NCBI RefSeq assembly: GCF_001936575.1
Contig: NZ_MSMP01000006.1
Span: 62,001-126,000, forward strand
Reading direction: 5' to 3'
DNA from: Tenacibaculum agarivorans
GTDB taxonomy: Bacteria > Bacteroidota > Bacteroidia > Flavobacteriales > Flavobacteriaceae
Length of the DNA: 64,000 bases
The notes beneath the pieces are model-generated. The model was not told the origin of the DNA, ran no database searches, and was given only the letters and a program-made list of their open reading frames with translations. Below are positions 24,706-32,981 of the stretch, piece after piece; within the stretch, counting starts at the first letter, position 1, and every line of letters begins with the position of its first letter. The position numbers and the translations under genes were made by a program.

Positions 24706-25836
24706 TTAATTCAAATCTGTATTTGAGGCAACTATCACCTTTTGTTCTTTTTTGTATAACGGTACGTGTTTACGCAAGAAATTCATAAAGGGTAAAATAG
24801 ACCCTCCAATAAACAGTAAAATACTTGTGATTAATAACGTGGTTACTTCTGTAAATGTTTCACCACTTGTAAGTACTGTGAGAATCATAATTACAGATAT
24901 TGGTAAGGATAATGCTAATACAGACAAAGCAACAGAGGTGTCAAAAGTTCTCTTGGGTTTAGCAATAGCTGATTCTTTAGATGAAATAGTAGAAATATGA
25001 GCAAAGGGCCAAAAACTACAAGAGCTTAATGAAAATACTAAGATGAATAGGATTTCTTTCTGCACTGAAAGATTAAAAATTAGAATTACTAGTAAAACTA
25101 AGAAAAATGAAATTGCAGCACGGAGCATAAGCAATGATAAAATCTGAAAGAAACTTTTGCGGTTTAATTTGAGAGCTAATCCTATAAAAATAAGGACAAC
25201 TGGCGTCATAATAAAACTTAGTCTGTTTAGAATTTTATACAGTATAGTGGGTAAATTATCGATACTAATTCCTAGATATAAAAGAATCAAAGCGGCAAAA
25301 ATAAACAGGTTAACTGGTTCTAAAATGAGTGTTTTAAATAGAGAAGTCATTTTTTCCTTCATAGATTCTTTTTGTACAGATTGACTCCTGTTATGCCATT
25401 GCATAGCAATTAAATATAATATGAATAAGACAAAAAATTTATTACCTAAATCAGCCATAGCAGCTTTAGCTAAGTAGGAATCTCCTAAAAACTCTATAAT
25501 GAACGGAAAACAAGACAAGCCTGGAGCTAATGAAGGTAATAATAAAAGTATAGATCTGAACGAAGACTTTTTAGTAACCCCAACATAGGATAGTAGAAGT
25601 GGAGCTAATAAAAATAGTATACCATTAAAGAATAAAGTAAAAAAGGGTAAAAGAAGTAAATTGTTATCGATTTTAATTTTTAGCAAAGCGATAAAAATTG
25701 TTGCTGGTAAGGCTAGATTTAAGATTAGTGCTTTTAATCCATCTTTCTGATTGTTTTTAGCAAATTTTCCCTTCAAAAATATACCAATCAAAATGAAAAT
25801 GATGAAAGATAATGATTTCTCTATTGCGTTGTCCAT
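24706..25836 (-). CDS. AEC-family permease
   Basis: 376 residues with about ten transmembrane helices in two sets of five separated by a polar loop near residues 145-165. Motifs LNLALPATIFIALLKI near the start, SLAPGLSCFPFIIEFLG and MADLGNKFFVLFI are in keeping with the auxin efflux carrier (AEC) family, which moves organic anions or amino-acid-like compounds in bacteria. Substrate cannot be inferred. It lies 18 bases downstream of the aminotransferase gene on the same strand, so the two are probably co-transcribed, perhaps sharing a substrate. Confidence 0.7.
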   Translation of the reverse strand: MDNAIEKSLSFIIFILIGIFLKGKFAKNNQKDGLKALILNLALPATIFIALLKIKIDNNLLLLPFFTLFFNGILFLLAPLLLSYVGVTKKSSFRSILLLLPSLAPGLSCFPFIIEFLGDSYLAKAAMADLGNKFFVLFILYLIAMQWHNRSQSVQKESMKEKMTSLFKTLILEPVNLFIFAALILLYLGISIDNLPTILYKILNRLSFIMTPVVLIFIGLALKLNRKSFFQILSLLMLRAAISFFLVLLVILIFNLSVQKEILFILVFSLSSCSFWPFAHISTISSKESAIAKPKRTFDTSVALSVLALSLPISVIMILTVLTSGETFTEVTTLLITSILLFIGGSILPFMNFLRKHVPLYKKEQKVIVASNTDLN

Positions 25837-25854
25837 AATGTAGATAATAGTGCT

Positions 25855-27045
25855 TTATGCAAAAATTTCATCCATTGCCTTTGTGAATAATTTCATTTCA
25901 TCCAATGTGCCGATACTTACTCTACACCAATTTTTATCCCAAAACTTAAAGGCGCGAACAGCTACTTTCTTATCATATATTTTCTGTAAAAATTTATCAC
26001 CTTCCATTGAAATTTCAAAGATTAAGAAATTGGTTTCTGAAGGCATTACGCGATAGTTTTTCTCTTCTAAATATGTCTTGGTATAATCTCTCGCTATTTT
26101 AATTTTGTCTTTACAATTTTGTAAAAAATCAACTTCAGTTAACGCTATTGTTGCGGCTAGTATAGAGGGGCCTGTAATTCCCATTCCTCCTCTAGTGATT
26201 TCTTGAATTTGCTGTACAGTTTCTTTTTTACCTACTAAATATCCTATGCGTAATCCTGCCATTCCATAAATTTTGGAAAATGTACGTGCGATCATCACAT
26301 TTTTACCCTCGCTAACCAAGCTAACCATACTATCTTTTAATCCGTTTTTCGATAACTCAATGTAGGCTTCATCTACAAAAACAGGTACTTTTTTAGAAAC
26401 GCGACTACAAAACTCTTTTAATTTTTTAGCATCAGTAATAGTACCCGTTGGATTATTGGGGTTACAGATGTATACCAATTTAGTATTATGATCAATTCCT
26501 GCTTCCATTGCATCTAAATCATGTTGAAAGTCAGGTAATAGCTTATATGATTTCCACTGTCCACCTACTGATTTAGACACATTAATTAATGACATATAGC
26601 TAGGGTCTGCACTTATCACATCTCCACCTTTTTGAAATAATACCATAGCTACTTTTTCTAGAATATCTGATGATCCAGGACCCATTAAAATTTGTTCTGT
26701 AGAAACGTTTTCTTTTTGAGCAATTAAATCCATTAGATTAAATAAAGTTTTCCAAGCATATCTATTTCCTTGAAATACTTCTTTTTGAAAAGCTTTAGCG
26801 GCTTGAGGAGGCGGACCATAAGGATTTTCGTTTGCTCTAAGAATAGCTTTTAGTTCTGGTTCCTTAAAGGGTGGAGGAGTAAATTCATTAAAAGAGTTAG
26901 GGGTGTTATATAAAAATGGAGCATTTTTTATCTGAGCTTCTTCTACAGCCATAGCCCAAATATCATTTGGGATTAAAGCCATTGAAGCCAATGTTAAAGT
27001 TCCTTTTTTTAACCAATTACGTCTGCTTATACCTGTAGTTTCCAT
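25855..27045 (-). CDS. Tat-signal PLP-dependent aminotransferase (HisC-like)
   Basis: 396 residues. The N-terminus carries a twin-arginine signal (SRRNWLKKG followed by a hydrophobic stretch ending near A31), unusual for an aminotransferase. The body is a fold type I class I/II aminotransferase closest to histidinol-phosphate aminotransferases: ANENPYGPP, CNPNNPTGT, VDEAY (D225) and the PLP-lysine motif TFSKIYGMAGLRIGY (K258). All key residues look present, so the enzyme is probably active, but exported already folded with PLP. A housekeeping hisC role is unlikely because of the signal. Next to an AEC permease. Confidence 0.85.
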   Translation of the reverse strand: METTGISRRNWLKKGTLTLASMALIPNDIWAMAVEEAQIKNAPFLYNTPNSFNEFTPPPFKEPELKAILRANENPYGPPPQAAKAFQKEVFQGNRYAWKTLFNLMDLIAQKENVSTEQILMGPGSSDILEKVAMVLFQKGGDVISADPSYMSLINVSKSVGGQWKSYKLLPDFQHDLDAMEAGIDHNTKLVYICNPNNPTGTITDAKKLKEFCSRVSKKVPVFVDEAYIELSKNGLKDSMVSLVSEGKNVMIARTFSKIYGMAGLRIGYLVGKKETVQQIQEITRGGMGITGPSILAATIALTEVDFLQNCKDKIKIARDYTKTYLEEKNYRVMPSETNFLIFEISMEGDKFLQKIYDKKVAVRAFKFWDKNWCRVSIGTLDEMKLFTKAMDEIFA

Positions 27046-27231
27046 GCTGAAGTTTGAATAAATTTGATTGAACTACAATGTATACAGATTTATTAAAAAA
27101 AGCTATGGTAATTATTTAAAAATAAGCAACTTAAAATGTGATTTGTTTAAAATTCAATACTTGTTTTTACGAAGTCTATATCAGCTTTTTATTCAAAATC
27201 GTTAGTTGGTAAGTTTTTGAAAATAATAGTA

Positions 27232-28617
27232 TTATCTATTGTTAGTTGTTTCTTGAAGCTTTTCCTGTTTTAATTCTGAAAAATATTTGTTTGCCGCTTT
27301 CTTTACTTTAGGTGCTAAAATTAAGGTAGAAAGTACCGTTGGAATTGCCATTAAAGCATAACCACTATCTATTACGTTAATTACAAATTCCAGTTTTACA
27401 ATAGAAGCAATAACAATGGTTACAATGTATATATAATTGTAATAGCTTCCAATTTTTGAATTCGTTAAAAAACTAAGACAAGAATATCCATAGAATGAGT
27501 AGGTAAACAAGGTTGAGAAAGCAAATATCAATACACAAATGGTTAAAATAATGCTACCTAATCCACTAGGTAAAACAGTATCAAAAGCTGTTAGTGTTAG
27601 TGAAATTCCGTTACCATCAAAGCCTTTCCATATTCCAGAAGCTAAAATAGCTAGAGCAGTAAGTGTACAAACTAACAAAGTATCAATGGCTGGACCTAGC
27701 ATGGCTACTAAACCTTCTCGTATAGGTTCATCGGTTTTTGCTGTTCCATGCATTATTGGAGCAGTTCCTAGTCCTGCTTCATTAGAGAAAGCGGCGCGTT
27801 TTACTCCAGTAATAATTAAACTCCCCAAAGCACCACCCAAAACAGCATTTCCAGAAAAAGCATCGGTAAAAATTAATGAAAACATTGCAGGAATATTTTC
27901 AATTTTTAAGATTAGGATCGTACACACTGTAAGTAAGTAAATAACTACCATAACAGGAACTAACTTTCCTGCCACTTTTCCAATACGTTTTATTCCACCA
28001 AAAATAACAAGAGCTGTAATAATAGCTATTGTAATACCTAAAAGTAGTTTGGCTGTAAAAATATTAGCTTCTTTTACATCAAAAACATCCACTAAAGTTT
28101 GAGTAAGTTGATTGGCCTGAAAGGCGGGTAATGTTCCTATTAAACCAGCGGAAGCAAAAAAAACAGCTAAAGGTTTCCATTGTTTGCCTAAGCCTTCTGT
28201 AATTACGTACATTGGACCTCCTTTGGTATTGCCTTTTTCATCTTTTCCTCTATACATAATAGACAAACTACACGTAAAAAACTTAGTAGCCATACCTACA
28301 AAAGCACTTACCCACATCCAAAAAATAGCACCAGGTCCACCAGTAGCAATAGCAATAGCTACACCACTAATATTACCCATACCTACAGTAGCAGCAATTG
28401 CAGAAGATAAAGCTTCATAGTGAGATAAATCTCCAGGAGAATTATGTTTATCATATTTGCCTCGTAAAATATTTACAGCATGACCTAAATAACGAAAAGG
28501 AACTAACCCTGAATAGATAAAAAGAAAAAAACCTCCTCCGATTAAAAGAATTAGTAAAGGAATTCCCCAAACCCAAGATTGAAATTGAGCAACAAGGTCT
28601 TGAATATTTAAAAACAT
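27232..28617 (-). CDS. Alanine/glycine:cation symporter (AGCS family)
   Basis: 461 residues with about eleven transmembrane helices. Family signatures: LSSAIAATVGMGNISGVAIAIATGGPGAIFWMW, MGLAxK-like VGMATKFFTCSLSIMYRG, GGPMYVITEGL and AAFSNEAGLGTAPIMHG. These proteins import alanine or glycine with Na+ across the inner membrane. Length is normal. The C-terminus is a Lys/Glu-rich cytoplasmic tail. It is a single gene; 186 bases separate it from the aminotransferase. Confidence 0.93.
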   Translation of the reverse strand: MFLNIQDLVAQFQSWVWGIPLLILLIGGGFFLFIYSGLVPFRYLGHAVNILRGKYDKHNSPGDLSHYEALSSAIAATVGMGNISGVAIAIATGGPGAIFWMWVSAFVGMATKFFTCSLSIMYRGKDEKGNTKGGPMYVITEGLGKQWKPLAVFFASAGLIGTLPAFQANQLTQTLVDVFDVKEANIFTAKLLLGITIAIITALVIFGGIKRIGKVAGKLVPVMVVIYLLTVCTILILKIENIPAMFSLIFTDAFSGNAVLGGALGSLIITGVKRAAFSNEAGLGTAPIMHGTAKTDEPIREGLVAMLGPAIDTLLVCTLTALAILASGIWKGFDGNGISLTLTAFDTVLPSGLGSIILTICVLIFAFSTLFTYSFYGYSCLSFLTNSKIGSYYNYIYIVTIVIASIVKLEFVINVIDSGYALMAIPTVLSTLILAPKVKKAANKYFSELKQEKLQETTNNR

Positions 28618-28788
28618 ATTGGTTTTTGAACGAAAATAAGATATTTACAGATTAGTTTATAATTCTTTAGTCTTTTTCATAACCATTTGTCGTATCATTC
28701 AAGATTGTTTGTCGAAAAAACAATTTATGCTATAAAAAAAAGAAAGTTTTTTGTACCTTTATAAATAACAACTTCATATTCCCCAATT

Positions 28789-29694
28789 ATGAAAATTTTC
28801 AGTAAAACTTCAGTGAATAAGTTCTACAAGTATTCACCAATTATTATTTTAGTATTAGTCGTTATTTATTCTTTCAACACCAACAAGAACCAGAATAAAT
28901 TAGAAGAAGAATTCAAGAAAGAAAAACAAATTCTTGAAAAGGAACTCGATAAAGTGATTGCAGACTACAAAAAAATCACAGTACGAAAAAAAGGATTATC
29001 AAGGAGAATTATTACAAGCATTAATAAAATAATTGCCCTTAAGGATTCTATTAAAGAAATCAAAGGAGCTAACCATGCCTTGCTTGCAAAATATACTTTG
29101 AAAGCAGCAAAATTGGAAAGAGACAATAGAAATCTTTATATTGAAGCGAATCGTCTTCAGAATGAAAATGAAGAGTTACTTCAAAAGAATGAGATTGCTA
29201 AAAATACCCTAAGAGCGCACAAGAAAACTCACGAATCATTACTTAACGAGAAGAAAGCTCTTTTAAAAGAAGAAAATGAGCTTAAAAGTAAAATTAGTAC
29301 TGTAGCCAAAGTAGAGGTTGGTAGGGTTTCTATAAATGCATTTAAAGAAAAAAGAAATGGAAAATATGTAAATACTTCCAGATCTAGTAAAACAGATGCG
29401 TTTAAAGTTAAGTTCGATTTGTTAGAAAACGTAGTTGCTAATCCAGGTGAAAGAGATGTTTACATTCAAATAGTAGATGATGAAGGAGAGGTAGTGTTTT
29501 CTGAAAAGAGTGCACTTAAAAATGAAGCAAATATAGCATGTAATGATGCTATAAAAGTTGATTATAGAAATCAACAAATAGGTGTTGTTTCTCTAATTTC
29601 AGTTGATAAGAATCAAATGAGAAGAGGGAATTACGTAGCTAACGTATATATAGGTGATAGAAAAGTTGGAGCCTCAAGTATCCTTCTGAAATAA
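28789..29694 (+). CDS. Membrane-anchored coiled-coil protein with Ig-like C-terminal domain
   Basis: 301 residues: a single transmembrane helix (about 14-30), a long Lys/Glu-rich coiled coil (about 35-175), and a C-terminal beta-rich domain (about 178-300: VEVGRVSINAF, DVYIQIVDDEGEVVF, GNYVANVYIGDRKVG). No enzymatic motif is present. This looks like a conserved Bacteroidota envelope protein spanning the periplasm, perhaps structural. A -7-like box TACCTTTA lies at 28754-28761. A strong terminator follows. Function unknown. Confidence 0.7.
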   Translation: MKIFSKTSVNKFYKYSPIIILVLVVIYSFNTNKNQNKLEEEFKKEKQILEKELDKVIADYKKITVRKKGLSRRIITSINKIIALKDSIKEIKGANHALLAKYTLKAAKLERDNRNLYIEANRLQNENEELLQKNEIAKNTLRAHKKTHESLLNEKKALLKEENELKSKISTVAKVEVGRVSINAFKEKRNGKYVNTSRSSKTDAFKVKFDLLENVVANPGERDVYIQIVDDEGEVVFSEKSALKNEANIACNDAIKVDYRNQQIGVVSLISVDKNQMRRGNYVANVYIGDRKVGASSILLK

Positions 29695-29715
29695 AGAAAT
29701 TCAATATAAAATTTG

Positions 29716-29750
29716 AAACCCTCTTAAAGATTGATTTAAGAGGGTTTTTT
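29716..29750 (+). terminator. Rho-independent terminator
   Basis: Stem AACCCTCTTAAA / TTTAAGAGGGTT with loop GATTGA and a run of six T, 22 bases past the coiled-coil gene. Confidence 0.9.
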
Positions 29751-29867
29751 AATGTAGAAATTTTACTTTTAGAACATAAACCTTGTTAAAAAATGTAAGC
29801 TTTTTTGAAAAACAAGACTACCTATCACAGTTAAAACACCATATTAACAAACTAGAACTTTAAACAA

Positions 29868-30671
29868 ATGAAAACTAATACCTTACTTTTACTATTGATT
29901 TCAATAGTATTTACCTATGTCTCGTGTAAAAGTGAAAAGCAAGAACATAAAGAATTAAAAAACATTGAGAAGAAGGACGTTCCTGTAAGTAAAGGAGATT
30001 CGATTGTTAATTTAGCAATTACTGCACATGGAGGTACTTTATATGATAGTGCTTCTTATAAGTTTACCTTCAGAAAAAAAGAATATACTTTCACTAATAC
30101 TAAAGATACTTATCAGTACTCAGTTAAGACTCAAAAAGAAAATCAATTGATTGAAGATGTTTTAGATAATGGAAAATTGACTAGAAAAGTCAATGGAGAA
30201 ATGACAACCTTAAATCCTAGAGATAACTCCAGATATAAAGAGGCATTAAATTCAGTCGTATATTTTGCTACACTTCCGTACAAATTGAATGATGGTGCTG
30301 TGAATAAAAAATACAAAGGAGAAATTGTAATAAAAGGAGAGAACTATTTTGTAGTTGAAATAACATTTAATCAAGATGGTGGAGGTAAAGATTTTGAAGA
30401 TCAGTACTATTATTGGATACATACTAAAACTCACACTATGGATTATTTGGCCTATAATTATAAAGTGAATAATGGAGGAGTACGATTTAGAAGTAGTTAT
30501 AATAGAAGAAATGTAGATGGAATTTTATTCCAAGATTATATTAATTATAAAGCAGAAGTAGGAACTCCATTAGCTGATTTACCAGCTCTTTTTGAAAAAG
30601 GTGAATTAAAAGAAGTCTCTAGAATAGATACAGAAAGTGTTGTAAATTTAAAAAACACTAAAAATCAATAA
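29868..30671 (+). CDS. DUF6503-family lipoprotein
   Basis: 267 residues with a lipoprotein signal (lipobox YVSC, C20). The opening of the mature domain, IVNLAITAHGGTLYDSASYKFTFRKKEY, and the later YYYWIHTKTHTMDYLAYNYKVNNGGVRFR block are characteristic of DUF6503, a beta-rich family common in Flavobacteriaceae; function unknown. The fold is probably an outer-membrane lipoprotein carrier-like sheet. It is followed after 4 bases by a cupin gene, so the two form an operon. Confidence 0.75.
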   Translation: MKTNTLLLLLISIVFTYVSCKSEKQEHKELKNIEKKDVPVSKGDSIVNLAITAHGGTLYDSASYKFTFRKKEYTFTNTKDTYQYSVKTQKENQLIEDVLDNGKLTRKVNGEMTTLNPRDNSRYKEALNSVVYFATLPYKLNDGAVNKKYKGEIVIKGENYFVVEITFNQDGGGKDFEDQYYYWIHTKTHTMDYLAYNYKVNNGGVRFRSSYNRRNVDGILFQDYINYKAEVGTPLADLPALFEKGELKEVSRIDTESVVNLKNTKNQ

Positions 30672-30675
30672 TAAT

Positions 30676-31038
30676 ATGTCAGCTGCAATTAATATTAAAG
30701 ACAAGTTTAATTTGTTTTCAGATCATTGGTCTCCTAAAAAAATAGCAGAGCTTAATGGTCAACAAGTACTATTAGCTAAAATAAAAGGAGAATTTGTTTT
30801 CCATAAGCACGATGACGAAGATGAATTATTTATGGTTATAAAAGGACAATTACGAATAGATTTAGAAGATTCGTCAGTAACTATTAATGAAGGAGAGTTC
30901 TATATTGTTCCCAAAGGTGTTTTACACAAACCAATAGCAGAGGAAGAAGTACATATTCTGCTTTTTGAACCCTTATCAACAAAACATACAGGAGATGTTA
31001 CAGCAGACATAACTGTAGAAACATATGAATCAATTTAA
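30676..31038 (+). CDS. Small cupin-domain protein
   Basis: 120 residues forming a single cupin barrel. The first motif is FVFHKHDDEDELFMVIKGQLRI, with H43 and H45, E49 or nearby acids as metal ligands, and the second is GEFYIVPKGVLHKPIAEE with a His. A mononuclear metal site is therefore plausible. Stand-alone cupins bind or isomerise small molecules or act as sensors; the ligand is unknown. No signal peptide, so cytoplasmic. It lies 4 bases after the DUF6503 lipoprotein gene. Confidence 0.85.
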   Translation: MSAAINIKDKFNLFSDHWSPKKIAELNGQQVLLAKIKGEFVFHKHDDEDELFMVIKGQLRIDLEDSSVTINEGEFYIVPKGVLHKPIAEEEVHILLFEPLSTKHTGDVTADITVETYESI

Positions 31039-31142
31039 TAGATGCCTGATGTGATTTTTTCATTCATCGATAGTAAAAGTCAGCTTAACTACAGTTAAAA
31101 ATCATATATCGAATATCTTAAATTAAACCCGAGAAACAGTAG

Positions 31143-31150
31143 TACCTTTG
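31143..31150 (+). promoter_or_regulatory. -7 box upstream of the small-RNA candidate
   Basis: TACCTTTG is an exact match to the Bacteroidota -7 consensus TAnnTTTG. No gene on the plus strand follows within 1.6 kb, only three hairpins. No clear -33 TTTG is seen. Confidence 0.45.
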
Positions 31151-31154
31151 AAGT

Positions 31155-31300
31155 GTAAATAAGTAGAATATATAAGTACACTTAGTTTTAGTTTTTTTCA
31201 TAAAAAAACACTCTTCATTAAAATGAAGGTTTTTGAAATTTATTTGGTTGATTAAATTATGATCCTTTTGCAAGCCCCAAATGTAAAAGGATCTTTTTTT
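31155..31300 (+). ncRNA. Candidate small RNA with intrinsic terminator
   Basis: Between the consensus -7 box and a classic terminator lie about 145 bases with no gene on this strand. Hairpins: AAGTGTA (31151-31157) with TACACTT (31177-31183), the first partly upstream of the likely start; AAAAAC..CTTCATT (31204-31219) with AATGAAGGTTTTT (31222-31234); and the terminator. The terminal loop displays a GCCCC stretch. An in-frame ten-codon ATG...TAA (31223-31255) lies in the middle. It does not resemble tmRNA, SRP RNA or 6S RNA. The alternative is only a distant 3' end of the cupin message. Confidence 0.4.
31261..31300 (+). terminator. Rho-independent terminator
   Basis: Stem GATCCTTTT / AAAAGGATC with a 15-base loop followed by seven T. 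It has a T-run on the plus strand only, so it serves plus-strand transcription; it overlaps the stop codon of the minus-strand gene at 31299. Confidence 0.85.
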
Positions 31301-31694
31301 ATTTAGATACTACACCTCTTTTCTCTAAAAAAGGAATCATTCGCAAAGCACCTTCTTTAATAGTATTTTCCTCAAAAATAAAAGTCTTCTCAAAAATTTG
31401 ATTGTCTTGAAAAAAAGATACTTGAAATCTGTTTTTTAATTTAAAGACATCAGGATGTATCATTTCTATTTTAGCAAAACTAATTGCAGGTAGTACATCT
31501 ATTCTTTTTCTAAATGTAGTGGTCTTTTTAGTATCAGAATAACCTTGAGATACAATCATCACCATTTCTAAATCTACTACTTTTCTATTGATAAGATATA
31601 CATACCAATCCTCTGTATTATGTACATCATTATGTTCTAATGTTACGGCTATTTCTATACCGCTAACCTCAGGTATTATAATGTCTTTCTTCAT
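31299..31694 (-). CDS. Conserved protein next to pheS, function unknown
   Basis: 131 residues, beta-rich, no signal peptide or membrane helix. The segment DWYVYLINRKVVDLEMVMIVSQGYSDTKKTTTFRK and the ending FEKTFIFEENTIKEGALRMIPFLEKRGVV mark a small flavobacterial family found beside pheS; from memory some databases label it wrongly as a phenylalanyl-tRNA synthetase subunit. It has none of the synthetase motifs. It lies 87 bases downstream of pheS on the same strand and is likely in the same transcript. Confidence 0.7.
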   Translation of the reverse strand: MKKDIIIPEVSGIEIAVTLEHNDVHNTEDWYVYLINRKVVDLEMVMIVSQGYSDTKKTTTFRKRIDVLPAISFAKIEMIHPDVFKLKNRFQVSFFQDNQIFEKTFIFEENTIKEGALRMIPFLEKRGVVSK

Positions 31695-31781
31695 AATCTT
31701 AACTTATATATTAATTAAAAAAGTTGTAAAATTCTCCACAAACTTTACAACTTTTATATTTTATAATCTTTGAATTTATTT

Positions 31782-32801
31782 TTAGATAACAGACTTAAAC
31801 TGCTCTAAAAAACGAACATCATTTTCATAAAACATTCTAATATCAGGGATTTGATACAATAACATTGCAATACGCTCAATACCCATACCAAAAGCATAAC
31901 CAGAATATTTTGTCGGATCAATATTACAGTTCTTTAATACATTAGGATCAACCATTCCACAACCCATAATCTCTAACCAACCTGTTCCTTTGGTGATTCT
32001 ATAATCCGTTTCTGTTTCTAATCCCCAGTAAATATCTACTTCAGCACTTGGTTCAGTAAAAGGGAAATAAGAAGGACGTAAACGAATCTTAGACTTTCCG
32101 AACATTTCTTTAGTAAAGTATAATAATGTTTGTTTTAAATCAGCAAAAGAAACATCAGTGTCAATGTATAAACCTTCCACTTGGTGGAAAATACAATGTG
32201 CTCTGGCAGAAATATCTTCGTTTCTAAATACTCTTCCAGGAGAAATAGTTCTAATCGGTGGCTCATTTTTCTCCATATATCGAACCTGAACAGAAGAAGT
32301 ATGTGTTCTTAATAAAGTATCAGGATTTTTTTCAATAAAGAAAGTATCTTGCATATCTCTAGCAGGATGATACTCTGGTAAGTTTAACGCTGTAAAGTTA
32401 TGCCAATCATCCTCAATTTCAGGACCTTCAGAAACGGTAAATCCAATTCGATTAAAAACCTCAATAATTTGATTTTTAACTAGTGAAATTGGATGACGAG
32501 AACCCAACTGAATAGGTTCAGACGGACGAGTTAAATCTCCATAAACACCCTTTTCTTCAACAGCACTTTCTATAGCTTCTTTTAAAGTGTTTACTTTCTC
32601 TTCAGCAGATTTTTTTAAAAGATTTATAGTTTGCCCAAATTCCTTTTTTTGTTCGTTAGGAACATTTTTAAAATCAGTAAATAAATCCTTTAAAATTCCT
32701 TTGCTACCAAGGTATTTTATTCTGAATTTTTCAATTTCTTCAGCAGAAGAAGTCTCAAAGTTTTTAACTTCGTTAATTAACTCTGTAATCTTTTCTAACA
32801 T
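31782..32801 (-). CDS. pheS: Phenylalanyl-tRNA synthetase alpha subunit
   Basis: 339 residues; catalytic subunit of the heterotetrameric class II enzyme that charges tRNA-Phe. An N-terminal coiled-coil arm (about 1-85, binds tRNA) is followed by the catalytic domain with motif 2 ([25 protein letters not shown]), the phenylalanine-pocket region ([16 protein letters not shown]) and motif 3 ([16 protein letters not shown]). Length is normal. pheT is not adjacent, which is usual in this phylum. A -7 promoter box lies 20 bases upstream. Confidence 0.97.
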   Translation of the reverse strand: MLEKITELINEVKNFETSSAEEIEKFRIKYLGSKGILKDLFTDFKNVPNEQKKEFGQTINLLKKSAEEKVNTLKEAIESAVEEKGVYGDLTRPSEPIQLGSRHPISLVKNQIIEVFNRIGFTVSEGPEIEDDWHNFTALNLPEYHPARDMQDTFFIEKNPDTLLRTHTSSVQVRYMEKNEPPIRTISPGRVFRNEDISARAHCIFHQVEGLYIDTDVSFADLKQTLLYFTKEMFGKSKIRLRPSYFPFTEPSAEVDIYWGLETETDYRITKGTGWLEIMGCGMVDPNVLKNCNIDPTKYSGYAFGMGIERIAMLLYQIPDIRMFYENDVRFLEQFKSVI

Positions 32802-32820
32802 ATTCCGTCAAATTAGGTGG

Positions 32821-32828
32821 CAAATTTA
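32821..32828 (-). promoter_or_regulatory. -7 box of the pheS promoter
   Basis: The minus strand reads TAAATTTG, an exact fit to TAnnTTTG, 20 bases before the pheS ATG, the same arrangement as for aspS. No clear -33 element. Confidence 0.5.
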
Positions 32829-32930
32829 AAACTTTTTACTGAAATAGAGTGGTAAATTATATGAACTACTACATCGTTTTCGAATGTGTAAAAAAAGGGG
32901 TATTTTAAGCTGTCAAATTAGTTAATTAAT

Positions 32931-32938
32931 TATATTTG
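32931..32938 (+). promoter_or_regulatory. -7 box of the gdhA promoter
   Basis: TATATTTG matches TAnnTTTG, 43 bases before the gdhA ATG. The -33 position is not a clear TTTG. Confidence 0.5.
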
Positions 32939-32981
32939 TACATTATTTTTATAAAAAAAACATTTTTAGAATAGTTAAATT

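Noticed and set aside
31223..31255. Ten-codon ATG-to-TAA frame inside the small-RNA candidate
   Set aside because: Could suggest a leader peptide with an attenuator, but the next plus-strand gene is 1.7 kb away behind two minus-strand genes, so there is nothing for it to attenuate.
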